Assembly: GCA_002423495.1 (NCBI GenBank)
Contig: DIWN01000070.1
Coordinates: forward strand, 1,247-55,590
Direction of reading: 5' to 3'
Length of the DNA: 54,344 nucleotides
Source of the DNA: Anaerolineaceae bacterium UBA6105
GTDB taxonomy: Bacteria > Chloroflexota > Anaerolineae > Anaerolineales > Anaerolineaceae
Below are positions 1 to 7,631 of the stretch, in pieces. The notes under the pieces were generated by a model. The model saw only the letters and a list, made by a program, of their open reading frames with translations, was not told where the DNA came from and did not search any database. Every line of letters begins with the position of its first letter. The stretch's first letter is position 1. Both the position numbers and the translations under genes were made by a program.

Positions 1-14
1 CATATTCGCGATAC

Positions 15-43
15 TTGCCGGGCGCTCTGAGTTGGTATATAAT
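15..43 (+). promoter_or_regulatory. Predicted sigma-70-type promoter of efp
   Basis: TTGCCG (15-20) matches 4 of 6 bases of the -35 consensus. It is followed by a 17-base spacer and a perfect TATAAT at 38-43. The implied start near base 50 leaves a leader of about 30 bases before the efp ATG at 81, with a GAAAAGAGG ribosome-binding region at 65-73. Confidence 0.55.
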
Positions 44-80
44 CCGCCTGTTAAAGTTAAGTTTGAAAAGAGGTTTCTGT

Positions 81-638
81 ATGATTGATGTTAATGAATT
101 ACGCAAAGGTGTCACATTTCAAATTGATGACAATTTGTACCGTGTTTTAGAGTATGCACACAACAAGCCTGGTAGAGGCTCTGCTACTATCCGGATTAAA
201 GCTCGTGATATTCGCAAGGGCAACACCCTCGATATGACCTTCATCTCAGGAGATAGGGTTCAGGATGTTCGACTCGACTACCACAACGTTCAATATCTCT
301 ACCGTGATGATAATTTCTTTTATTTCATGGATATGGAAACCTTCGAACAACCCGCTATTCCCAACGAGTTGGTGGCAGACTCTGCGGGCTTCCTGAAAGA
401 AAACATGGAAGTCAAACTGACTTTCTTTGGGGAGGAGCCGCTCGACATTGAACTTCCTACCAGTGTAGACTTAAAAGTCATCAGCGCTGAAGCTTCCGCG
501 CGCGGCAACACCGCCACTGGCGTCACAAAAGTGGTCGTTACAGACACGGGTCTCAAAGTGCAAACACCTTCCTTCGTTAATGAAGGCGATACGATTCGTG
601 TGGATACCCGCACAGGTGACTATCTTACCCGGGTTTAG
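81..638 (+). CDS. efp: Elongation factor P
   Basis: EF-P binds the ribosome between the P and E sites and relieves stalling at polyproline stretches. The 185-aa product has the family length and its three-domain plan: a KOW-like domain at about 1-63 and two OB domains at about 64-127 and 130-185, ending in the typical GDTIRVDTRTGDYL region. I start it at ATG 81, not at the longer in-frame ATG at 15, because 81 has a ribosome-binding site and gives the canonical MIDVNELRKG start. The tip of the domain I loop reads KPGRG, so the residue usually modified is Arg32, where E. coli and Bacillus EF-P carry lysine. That excludes EpmA-type lysylation here. Arg could be a target of an EarP-like rhamnosyltransferase or be unmodified; no such enzyme is in the window. 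Confidence 0.96.
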   Translation: MIDVNELRKGVTFQIDDNLYRVLEYAHNKPGRGSATIRIKARDIRKGNTLDMTFISGDRVQDVRLDYHNVQYLYRDDNFFYFMDMETFEQPAIPNELVADSAGFLKENMEVKLTFFGEEPLDIELPTSVDLKVISAEASARGNTATGVTKVVVTDTGLKVQTPSFVNEGDTIRVDTRTGDYLTRV

Positions 639-644
639 TTATTG

Positions 645-965
645 ATGAAGACTCCTGACGGCCGCGAATGTAAATTTTTTTATGGCGATTACTATCGCGG
701 CCGGAATTTTGAGGAATGCCGCGCCCTGATTAATCCCCAGGATAAAAAGGATTGGACTTCAGCTGCCTGTAAAACTTGTCCTGTTCCATCCATCCTTCAA
801 AACAATGCCTGCCCCAACATGGCTCTGACGACCTATTTCAAAAAGACCTTGTTTGGAAAGCGCATTCGTGTCAAAGCCTGGTGTTCACGTTCCCACGGGA
901 TCGTGCGCAATCCCAATGTCGGGTGTGGGTTATGTCACCTGCCCCAGGACACTGAGAAACATTAG
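645..965 (+). CDS. Small cysteine-rich conserved-looking protein, function unknown
   Basis: I do not recognise this 106-aa protein. It starts 6 bases after the efp stop and is probably co-transcribed; ATG 645 is preferred over the overlapping TTG at 642. It has eight cysteines (9, 25, 42, 45, 56, 80, 94, 97), including two CxxC pairs (42/45 and 94/97). That spacing suggests binding of Zn or an iron-sulphur cluster. There is no signal peptide or membrane segment, so it is likely cytoplasmic. The basic stretch around residues 66-77 (KKTLFGKRIRVK) could contact nucleic acid, but that is only a guess. Confidence 0.7.
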   Translation: MKTPDGRECKFFYGDYYRGRNFEECRALINPQDKKDWTSAACKTCPVPSILQNNACPNMALTTYFKKTLFGKRIRVKAWCSRSHGIVRNPNVGCGLCHLPQDTEKH

Positions 966-1021
966 AGTTCTATCAAAAACTTGTGCAAGGCTTCGCCAGG
1001 GGACATTCCAACTCTGCTTGT

Positions 1022-1030
1022 TGGTATAAT
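1022..1030 (+). promoter_or_regulatory. Extended -10 promoter of ftsH
   Basis: TGG followed by TATAAT (1025-1030) gives a TGnTATAAT extended -10. No good -35 hexamer lies 16-18 bases upstream, which extended -10 promoters tolerate. It sits about 40 bases before the ftsH start. Confidence 0.5.
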
Positions 1031-1071
1031 CTTAGCTTGATGCGTAATGCGTTAATTTTACGGAGGTTGTA

Positions 1072-2940
1072 TTGAAACCACGAAATCAGTCATTTTTTAT
1101 CTCAGCCCTGCTGATGTTCGCGCTGATCGCCATGATATTTTATGGTGTTCAGGAGAACAGCTTTGGCAATACTGAGATTCCTATAAACCAACTTGCGGCA
1201 GATATTGAGGCCGGCAAGGTATCCAGCATTGAAGTCGACGGTAATCAAGTTGAGGTTCAATATAAAAACCTTGAACAGAAAACAACAACTATTACTTCCA
1301 AAGATCCCCAAAGCGGCTTGGTGGAACAGTTGATCCAACTTGGTGTTTCCCCCGATAAACTGCGCGATCCGGAACTTAGCATTAAGATTATGGTTCCCGG
1401 TTTTTGGTCAGAAGCTTTAATAGCTTTCTTGAACTTTATACCCTTCATTCTGATGGGCGTCTTTTTCTTCCTGTTCATCCGGCAGGCGCAGGGTTCAAAC
1501 AATGCTGCCATGTCTTTTGGTAAGTCTCGCGCAAAAATGCTCACAGGCGAACATCCAACAGTCACCTTTGCTGACGTTGCTGGAGTGGAAGAAGCCAAAG
1601 AAGAACTGGAGGAGGTCGTTGAATTCCTCAAAGAGCCCCAGAAGTTTATTGCTTTAGGGGCAAGAATTCCCAAAGGTGTGCTTCTGGTCGGGTCTCCTGG
1701 TACTGGCAAGACCCTGATGGCTAAAGCCGTTTCAGGAGAAGCTGGTGTGCCATTCTTCTCAATCTCTGGTTCTGAATTTGTAGAGATGTTTGTTGGCGTT
1801 GGTGCCAGCCGCGTGAGGGATTTGTTTGACGAAGCCAAAAAACATTCACCGTGTATCGTTTTCGTGGATGAAATTGATGCTGTTGGCCGCCATCGCGGTG
1901 CTGGTCTTGGCGGAAGCCATGACGAACGCGAACAAACCCTGAACCAGCTACTGGTTGAGATGGATGGTTTTGGTACAGATACCAACGTGATTGTTATTGC
2001 AGCTACCAACCGGCCCGATATCCTTGACCCTGCCTTGATGCGACCCGGTCGTTTTGACCGCCGTGTCATGCTCGACAAGCCCGATCTCAAAGGTCGTGAG
2101 GCGATCCTCAAAGTTCACACCCGCGGCAAGCCGGTTTCGACGGAGGTCAGCCTGGAAGAAATTGCCCGCTCCACGCCTGGTTTTGTTGGCGCTGACCTGG
2201 AAAACCTGGTCAACGAGGCAGCAATTCTGGCTGCTCGCAGAAACATGAAGATCATCGGACAATCCGAGTTCGAAGAATCAATCGAAAGGGTGATTGCCGG
2301 CCCGGAGCGCAAGAGCCGTCTGATTAATCCCAAAGAAAAGAAAATCATTGCTTACCACGAAGCAGGACACGCGGTGGTGATCAATGCCCTGCCTGAAGGT
2401 GACCCTGTGCAGAAAGTGTCGATTATTTCCCGCGGTATGATGGGCGGCTTTACCCGCTCACTGCCAACCGAAGATCGCAACCTTGAAAGCCGAAAGAAAC
2501 TGACATCCGACATGGTCGGAATGCTTGGTGGTCGTGCAGCGGAAGAAATCATGTTTGACGATATCACGTCTGGCGCTTCCAGCGACATCGAACGGGTCAC
2601 CAAGATTGCCCGCAGCATGATTACCCGCCTCGGCATGAGCGATAAACTCGGACCGATGGTATACGGGCAGAAGGAAGAACTGGTGTTCCTGGGACGTGAA
2701 ATTTCTGAACAACGCGATTATTCCGAAGCAGTAGCCCAGGAGATTGACCGCGAGGTACAACGCATCGTTAACGAGGCTTACAAAACCGCGAAAGAAATCC
2801 TCGAAACCCACAAGGATAAGTTGATTGCTGTGGCTGAGAAGTTGCTCGAGGTGGAAACAATCTCCAACGAAGAATTCGAGGCGATCTTCCCTCCTCCAGT
2901 TGATAAGAACCAGGGTATACCGGTTATTCAGCCAGAGTAA
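1072..2940 (+). CDS. ftsH: ATP-dependent zinc metalloprotease FtsH
   Basis: FtsH is a membrane-anchored AAA+ protease that unfolds and degrades membrane and short-lived cytosolic proteins as a hexamer. The 622-aa product has two membrane segments (about 8-26 and 113-137) around an extracytoplasmic domain, then the AAA+ module and the M41 peptidase. Walker A is GSPGTGKT at 207-214; the family usually has Pro at residue 208. Walker B Asp-Glu is at 266-267, the zinc site HEAGH at 429-433, and a likely third ligand is Asp505. The start is TTG at 1072, with CGGAGG at 1061-1066 as ribosome-binding site. Its 3' end overlaps the convergent miaA by 17 bases. Confidence 0.97.
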   Translation: MKPRNQSFFISALLMFALIAMIFYGVQENSFGNTEIPINQLAADIEAGKVSSIEVDGNQVEVQYKNLEQKTTTITSKDPQSGLVEQLIQLGVSPDKLRDPELSIKIMVPGFWSEALIAFLNFIPFILMGVFFFLFIRQAQGSNNAAMSFGKSRAKMLTGEHPTVTFADVAGVEEAKEELEEVVEFLKEPQKFIALGARIPKGVLLVGSPGTGKTLMAKAVSGEAGVPFFSISGSEFVEMFVGVGASRVRDLFDEAKKHSPCIVFVDEIDAVGRHRGAGLGGSHDEREQTLNQLLVEMDGFGTDTNVIVIAATNRPDILDPALMRPGRFDRRVMLDKPDLKGREAILKVHTRGKPVSTEVSLEEIARSTPGFVGADLENLVNEAAILAARRNMKIIGQSEFEESIERVIAGPERKSRLINPKEKKIIAYHEAGHAVVINALPEGDPVQKVSIISRGMMGGFTRSLPTEDRNLESRKKLTSDMVGMLGGRAAEEIMFDDITSGASSDIERVTKIARSMITRLGMSDKLGPMVYGQKEELVFLGREISEQRDYSEAVAQEIDREVQRIVNEAYKTAKEILETHKDKLIAVAEKLLEVETISNEEFEAIFPPPVDKNQGIPVIQPE

Positions 2941-3862
2941 TTCCAAATTTGTCTTCTACAAGATCCAGAACCTTTTCAAAAAGTTCTGGATCTTGTGCGT
3001 TTAACCAGTGAATATTTGGATCCGATGGCTTGAACCAGTTAGCCTGCCGGCGCACATAGACGCGTGTATTGCGTTTGATCAACGCAATTGCCTCATCAAG
3101 ATTAATTTCTCCTCTTAGGTGGGCAATTATCTCGTTATAACCAATAACGCGCATCGTCCCGAGCGTCTCACCAAAACCACTATCGAGTAGTTGCTGCACT
3201 TCCCCAACTAATCCCTGCCCGATCATTGCCTCAATGCGCTGATCAACGCGCGCGTATAACAGATCACGCGGAAGTTCCAGCCCGATGGTGAGGGTCTTAT
3301 AAGGCGGCTTTTCCCTATCCCGCAGGTCAGAGAATTTCTTTCCCGTGCTCAGGATCACTTCCAAGGCCCGGATAGTCCGGCGGTGGTTGCGGTAATCGAT
3401 ATTGGCTGCTGCCTCTGGATCGATGGCACTGAGCATTTCGTAGAGTTTGTCAAAACCAATCTGATTGCCAATCGTCTCTAAATCCTCTCGCAACTGGTCC
3501 ACTGGTCCATGCGATGGAATTTGCCAGTTTTGCAGAATTGAACGGATGTATTGCCCGGTCCCTCCTGCCAGGATTGGCAGCCTGTTGCGTTGATGGATTT
3601 CCTCAATGATTTGCGTAGCCGACTGTTTGTAAAGGCCTAAATTCCATGGTTCTTTCAGGCTGGCAACGTTGATCAGGTGGTGCTTTGCGAGATTCAACTC
3701 CTCCTCTGTTGGCTTGGCTACTCCAATATCTAATTCCCGGTAAAGATAGCGTGAATCAGCAGAAACAATCTCGGCATTTAACGCACGCGCTAGTTGTATT
3801 GCAAACGTGCTCTTGCCTGACGCCGTGGGGCCAACAATTAAGAGAAGCGGTTTCTCACTCAT
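2924..3862 (-). CDS. miaA: tRNA dimethylallyltransferase MiaA
   Basis: MiaA transfers a dimethylallyl group from DMAPP to N6 of A37 in tRNAs reading UNN codons. The 312-aa protein has the P-loop GPTASGKST at residues 11-19 and the family block SADSRYLYRELDIGVAKP; the common QVY motif is replaced by RYL. It also has GGTGQYIRSIL and a C-terminal VRRQANWF block. It overlaps the upstream yraN-type gene by 8 bases, so the two are probably translationally coupled. The 3' end runs 17 bases into ftsH on the other strand. Confidence 0.95.
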   Translation of the reverse strand: MSEKPLLLIVGPTASGKSTFAIQLARALNAEIVSADSRYLYRELDIGVAKPTEEELNLAKHHLINVASLKEPWNLGLYKQSATQIIEEIHQRNRLPILAGGTGQYIRSILQNWQIPSHGPVDQLREDLETIGNQIGFDKLYEMLSAIDPEAAANIDYRNHRRTIRALEVILSTGKKFSDLRDREKPPYKTLTIGLELPRDLLYARVDQRIEAMIGQGLVGEVQQLLDSGFGETLGTMRVIGYNEIIAHLRGEINLDEAIALIKRNTRVYVRRQANWFKPSDPNIHWLNAQDPELFEKVLDLVEDKFGITLAE

Positions 3863-4232
3863 CGATTCTCACAGATCTGAAATGGAGAATTTCAGCCGAT
3901 TTTCCGGGGAAAAAGTCTTCCACGATGGCAAGGTCCAAATTCCAAATTTCGGGGTATTCCGTGTGTTCATAAAGAAAAGCGTTCATGGTGGCGGCAAGCG
4001 CTTTTAACTTCTTTTTTCCTACGCTATACTCTGCTGGTCCAAATTTCTGACTGCGGCGGGTTTTCACTTCCACACAGGTCAGCAAACCGGTTTCATCCAG
4101 CATGATCAAATCAGCTTCACCATAGCGGCAGTGATAATTTCGCGCTACCAATTCATAGCCCTGGCGTAGTAAATGCTCCATCACCAATGTTTCACCCCAG
4201 TTTCCGGTCTTTTTCCTGCTTTGTGAGCCCAT
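3855..4232 (-). CDS. YraN/UPF0102 family protein with restriction-endonuclease fold
   Basis: The 125-aa product matches the UPF0102/YraN family. It has a GNWGE block near residues 10-14, GEADLI with Asp41, and VEVKTR with Glu55 and Lys57: the D-ExK core of the PD-(D/E)xK nuclease fold. The family's cellular role is not settled. The ATG at 4232 lies 6 bases after a TATACT box and has no Shine-Dalgarno sequence, so its mRNA may be leaderless. It overlaps miaA by 8 bases. Confidence 0.85.
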   Translation of the reverse strand: MGSQSRKKTGNWGETLVMEHLLRQGYELVARNYHCRYGEADLIMLDETGLLTCVEVKTRRSQKFGPAEYSVGKKKLKALAATMNAFLYEHTEYPEIWNLDLAIVEDFFPGKSAEILHFRSVRIDE

Positions 4233-4238
4233 GCCAAA

Positions 4239-4266
4239 AGTATAATCGTTTCACACAGGTTCTCAA
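4239..4266 (-). promoter_or_regulatory. Predicted promoter of the yraN-miaA unit, leaderless geometry
   Basis: On the minus strand, TTGAGA (4266-4261) is separated by 16 bases from TATACT (4244-4239); each hexamer matches 5 of 6 consensus bases. The expected start point falls on the A of the ATG at 4232. Confidence 0.55.
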
Positions 4267-4406
4267 GGAATCTATTAGATATAGTTCCTGGCTTCAAAAC
4301 ATTTATCTCCCAGTGGGAAAATTGTCTAAAAAATGCACATTTGCTCACTTTTCATCCTTTCTCTAAAGGATCCCCGAGAAGCAAGCCGCAAAATTTAGAC
4401 AATCCC
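4266..4406 (+). promoter_or_regulatory. Candidate structured RNA or operator region between yraN and cinA
   Basis: Several inverted repeats are stacked in this 220-base divergent gap. The first is AGGAA-t-CTAT (4266-4275) pairing with ATAGTTCCT (4281-4289). A perfect 10-base repeat follows, ATTGTCTAAA (4321-4330) with TTTAGACAAT (4394-4403). Nested inside are TTTGCT (4340-4345) with AGCAAG (4380-4385, one G-U pair) and ATCCTTT (4354-4360) with AAAGGAT (4365-4371) closing a CTCT loop. A GGG at 4315-4317 could pair with CCC at 4309-4311 or at 4404-4406. A weak plus-strand promoter (TTCACA 4250-4255, TATTAG 4273-4278) would place the structure in the cinA leader. I do not recognise a known riboswitch class. 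Confidence 0.4.
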
Positions 4407-4452
4407 TCCGGATTAAGTTAGAATTGATCAATTACATATACAGGAATTTCCT

Positions 4453-5613
4453 ATGGCAATTTGTGAAATAGTGACAATCGGTACGGAACTGCTTCTTGGT
4501 GAAATCCAGGATACGAATTCAAGGTACATCGCCAGGTCGCTGCGCGACATTGGAGTGGATCTTTACCGCCTCTCGACTGTCGGCGACAATCTCAATCGCA
4601 TCACTGCAACCCTGCAGGAAGCTCTTATGCGCGCGGATATCGTCATAACAACAGGCGGGCTTGGGCCCACCGTTGATGACCCAACCCGCCAGGCAGTTGC
4701 CAATGTTTTCAATGTCAAACTTGTTTACCATGAAGAATTATGGCAGCAGATTTTAGAACGATTTAGCCGCTACAACCGCACTCCCTCAGAGAACAACAAA
4801 CGGCAGGCTTATATTCCTTCAAATTCAGTTGCCATCCCCAATCCTGTCGGAACTGCGCCGGCCTTTTATGTAGAACTGGGCATCAAAACCATCATTTCGC
4901 TTCCGGGTGTTCCGCGCGAAATGGAATACCTGATGAAAAATTTTGTGGTGAACTACCTGAAACAGCGCTATGATTTGCGCGACGAGATTATTCTCCCCTG
5001 GGTAATCCATACCATTTCCAAAGGTGAATCAAGCATTGATGAAATCATCGGTGAAATGGAAACGCTTTCCAACCCGACTGTTGGACTTCTCGCGCATCCG
5101 GGGCAGACAGATATTCGGGTTACTGCCAAAGCCCCTTCAGCCGCGGAGGCTGAGGAGATGATGCAACCTGTTCTGCAAGAAATTCGCGAAAAGCTGAAGG
5201 ATTATATCTACGGTGAGAACGAAACAACCCTCGAACAAGCCGTCGCAGAAATGCTAAACCAATCCCAAACACAGGTCTCGATCATTGAAAGTGGCACCAA
5301 AGGTGAAGTTTTTCAAAAACTAAAACCACATATGCAAGAAGGACATCTCACTGGAGATAATGTTCACTTGGTCTTTTCCGGTGAAACTCTGAATCGCCTG
5401 ATGCATGAATACCAGGAGCAAAAGAACGCTGATATGGTGCTAGCGGTCATCGTAAGCACCAAAGAAAGCGATCCGCGCGTCCATATAGCCTTACTTCACG
5501 ACGGACAACTATCAGAGATAGACAGACTCTATGGCGGTCCTCCTGGAGATGCTGTCACGTGGGCTGTTAATTATGCCCTGGACATGATCCGTTGGAAGTT
5601 TATTGAAAATTGA
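4453..5613 (+). CDS. cinA: CinA-like protein with degenerate C-terminal deamidase domain
   Basis: Residues 1 to about 170 form a clear MoaB/MogA-like CinA N-terminal domain (GTELLLGEIQDTNS, TTGGLGPTVDD, SLPGVPREM), a module associated with pyrophosphatase activity on ADP-ribose or NAD-type substrates. The middle (about 175-255) matches the usual linker domain. The C-terminal 130 residues align in outline with the PncC/CinA nicotinamide-nucleotide deamidase domain. However, the expected ESCTGG block reads ESGTKG, and the following GSS-type catalytic segment is not recognisable, so deamidase activity is doubtful. A ribosome-binding AGGAA lies 7 bases before ATG 4453. It leads the operon with the amidohydrolase, glgA and malQ. 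Confidence 0.85.
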   Translation: MAICEIVTIGTELLLGEIQDTNSRYIARSLRDIGVDLYRLSTVGDNLNRITATLQEALMRADIVITTGGLGPTVDDPTRQAVANVFNVKLVYHEELWQQILERFSRYNRTPSENNKRQAYIPSNSVAIPNPVGTAPAFYVELGIKTIISLPGVPREMEYLMKNFVVNYLKQRYDLRDEIILPWVIHTISKGESSIDEIIGEMETLSNPTVGLLAHPGQTDIRVTAKAPSAAEAEEMMQPVLQEIREKLKDYIYGENETTLEQAVAEMLNQSQTQVSIIESGTKGEVFQKLKPHMQEGHLTGDNVHLVFSGETLNRLMHEYQEQKNADMVLAVIVSTKESDPRVHIALLHDGQLSEIDRLYGGPPGDAVTWAVNYALDMIRWKFIEN

Positions 5614-5622
5614 AGGAGAACC

Positions 5623-7614
5623 ATGCAAAACATAACAACCATTCTTAAAAACGCGATTGTTCTGACCATGAATCAGAACTATCAAATCTTTGATCCAGGG
5701 GCTGTCGCGATCGATGGTGACAAAATCATTGCTGTCGGCCTTCAGGATGAGATTCTTTCACAATTCCAGGCCACCGAAGAAATTGACTGCGAGAAAAAAG
5801 TCTTAATGCCCGGGTTGGTCAACACCCACACCCACATCCCGATGACCTTGTTGCGCGGTCTTTCAGATGACCTGCGCCTGGATGTCTGGTTGATGGGGTA
5901 TATGATGCCGGTGGAACGTGAGTTTGTCTCGCCTGAGTTTGTCCGGCTCGGCACAAAACTCGGTTGCGCTGAATTCATCCGCTCTGGCGTCACCACTTTT
6001 AACGATATGTACTACTTTGAAGATCACATTGCCGAGGCAACGGCTGAAGTTGGTCTGCGGGCGATTGTCAGTCAAACGGTGATGAAATTCTCAACGCCAG
6101 ACGCTGAATCTTACGAAGACTCACTTGCACTGAGTGAAGACTTGATCAAGAAATGGCAGGGTCATGCCCTGATCATCCCGGCCATTGCACCGCACGCTGT
6201 CTACACTTGTACCCCTGATGTTCTGACTTCCGTCGTGGCATTAGCCAAGAAATATGATGCCAGGGTCCACTTCCACGTATCAGAAACCAAGGATGAGGTT
6301 GAAAATCTCCGTAAAGAACACGGAATGCCAGTGGTACCTTACATCCGCAAATTCGGTATGCTCGAAACCAAACTCATTGCTGCTCACTGCGTGCACCTGG
6401 ACGAAGGTGAAATCCGCACTTTGCAGCATGCTGGTGTTGGCATTGCCCACAACCCGACCTCCAATCTCAAGCTGGCGTCTGGTTTTGCGCCGGTTGACAG
6501 CATGATGCGCCTTGAATGCAACGTGGGTATCGGCACGGATGGTCCTGCTTCCAATAATGACCTCGACATGTTTGAGGAAATTCGGCTTGCCAACCTGATC
6601 GCCAAGGCCTATTCCGGCGACCCAACTGCCTTACCTGCCCGGCAAACTCTGGCAATGGCAACCATTATCGGCGCAAAAGCACTGTTTATGGATGATATTA
6701 TTGGAAGTCTCGAGCCAGGTAAACGGGCTGACCTAATCCTGGTGGATATTTCCCCCATCCATAACCAACCGCGCTTCTTGAGAGACCCTGATGGCGTTTA
6801 TGCCCAGATTATTTATGCCGCCAAATCAACGGATGTCACTGACACAATGGTCAACGGTAAGTGGTTGATGCGAGACAGGCAACTTCAAACCATTAATGAG
6901 GAAGAATTAATCGCGCAAGCCCACGCAATCGCTGGCCAGATTGATGAATTCCTCAAGGGACGTGAAGAATCGGTTTATTCAAAGCTGATTGCAATCGGTG
7001 GCGCTGCCGAGGAGGAAAGCTTTGAGGTCCAGGTCAAGATAAAAGTTGACTCAATTTCCCCTGTTTTGGAAGCCCTTAGCAAACCTGGCATACTTATCCT
7101 GCGAAAGCGCCATTACCACGAATATGACACCTATTTTGGCTTTGACAGACCTTCCCAAGGGCGCTTGCGCTATCGCGAGGATGAATTCCTTGATGACAAG
7201 GGTAAGATCACCAGTGTGCGGTCACGCCTGACCCTGATTGGCGAGATGGATACGCCGCGTGACATTAACGATTCCAAGATTATGCTCTCACGCAGTCGCT
7301 ATCTGGCCCCCGCAACCCATAGCCTGAGGTTCTATAGCGAATACTTTAAGCCTTCCACCGAACTCGAAATCGAAAAGAACCGTCTGAGATACTTAATCCA
7401 ATATAAGGACACTGAATTCTTCATCAACCTCGACACTATTCAAAAACCCAATATTGGGAACTTTGTTGAAATTAAAAGCCGCACCTGGAGCCGCCAGGAC
7501 GCGGACCAGAAGACCTCTCTCATCCGGGAGCTTGTCACTTATCTCGGGCTGGACCTGGGCCAGATAAATACGCTGGATTACCTGCAAATCGTTGAACACA
7601 AACTTGAGATTTAG
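5623..7614 (+). CDS. Amidohydrolase (MTA/SAH deaminase-like) fused to a CYTH domain
   Basis: This 663-aa protein joins two families. Residues 1 to about 445 are a metal-dependent amidohydrolase of the SsnA/MtaD/TrzN type. Visible metal and active-site residues are His69 and His71 (THTH), His216 and His218 (HFH), His255 (AHC) and Asp306 (GTDG). MtaD-type enzymes deaminate methylthioadenosine or S-adenosylhomocysteine; the exact substrate cannot be read here. Residues from about 466 to the end look like a CYTH (triphosphate tunnel) domain: an EVQVKIKV strand, YDTYF, LRYRED, ELEIEKNRLRY and FVEIKSR, with charged alternating residues lining a tunnel. CYTH enzymes act on triphosphates with divalent metal. 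The start at ATG 5623 follows AAGGAG, 9 bases after cinA. Confidence 0.85.
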   Translation: MQNITTILKNAIVLTMNQNYQIFDPGAVAIDGDKIIAVGLQDEILSQFQATEEIDCEKKVLMPGLVNTHTHIPMTLLRGLSDDLRLDVWLMGYMMPVEREFVSPEFVRLGTKLGCAEFIRSGVTTFNDMYYFEDHIAEATAEVGLRAIVSQTVMKFSTPDAESYEDSLALSEDLIKKWQGHALIIPAIAPHAVYTCTPDVLTSVVALAKKYDARVHFHVSETKDEVENLRKEHGMPVVPYIRKFGMLETKLIAAHCVHLDEGEIRTLQHAGVGIAHNPTSNLKLASGFAPVDSMMRLECNVGIGTDGPASNNDLDMFEEIRLANLIAKAYSGDPTALPARQTLAMATIIGAKALFMDDIIGSLEPGKRADLILVDISPIHNQPRFLRDPDGVYAQIIYAAKSTDVTDTMVNGKWLMRDRQLQTINEEELIAQAHAIAGQIDEFLKGREESVYSKLIAIGGAAEEESFEVQVKIKVDSISPVLEALSKPGILILRKRHYHEYDTYFGFDRPSQGRLRYREDEFLDDKGKITSVRSRLTLIGEMDTPRDINDSKIMLSRSRYLAPATHSLRFYSEYFKPSTELEIEKNRLRYLIQYKDTEFFINLDTIQKPNIGNFVEIKSRTWSRQDADQKTSLIRELVTYLGLDLGQINTLDYLQIVEHKLEI

Positions 7615-7631
7615 AAAATTAGAGGCTAACG

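Noticed and set aside
1002..1007. -35 box for ftsH
   Set aside because: GACATT at 17-base spacing matches the consensus poorly; only the extended -10 is supported.
1257..2111. Long open frame antisense to ftsH (284 aa)
   Set aside because: Low-complexity Ser/Arg/Thr-rich translation, no ribosome-binding site, and it lies wholly under a clear ftsH gene.
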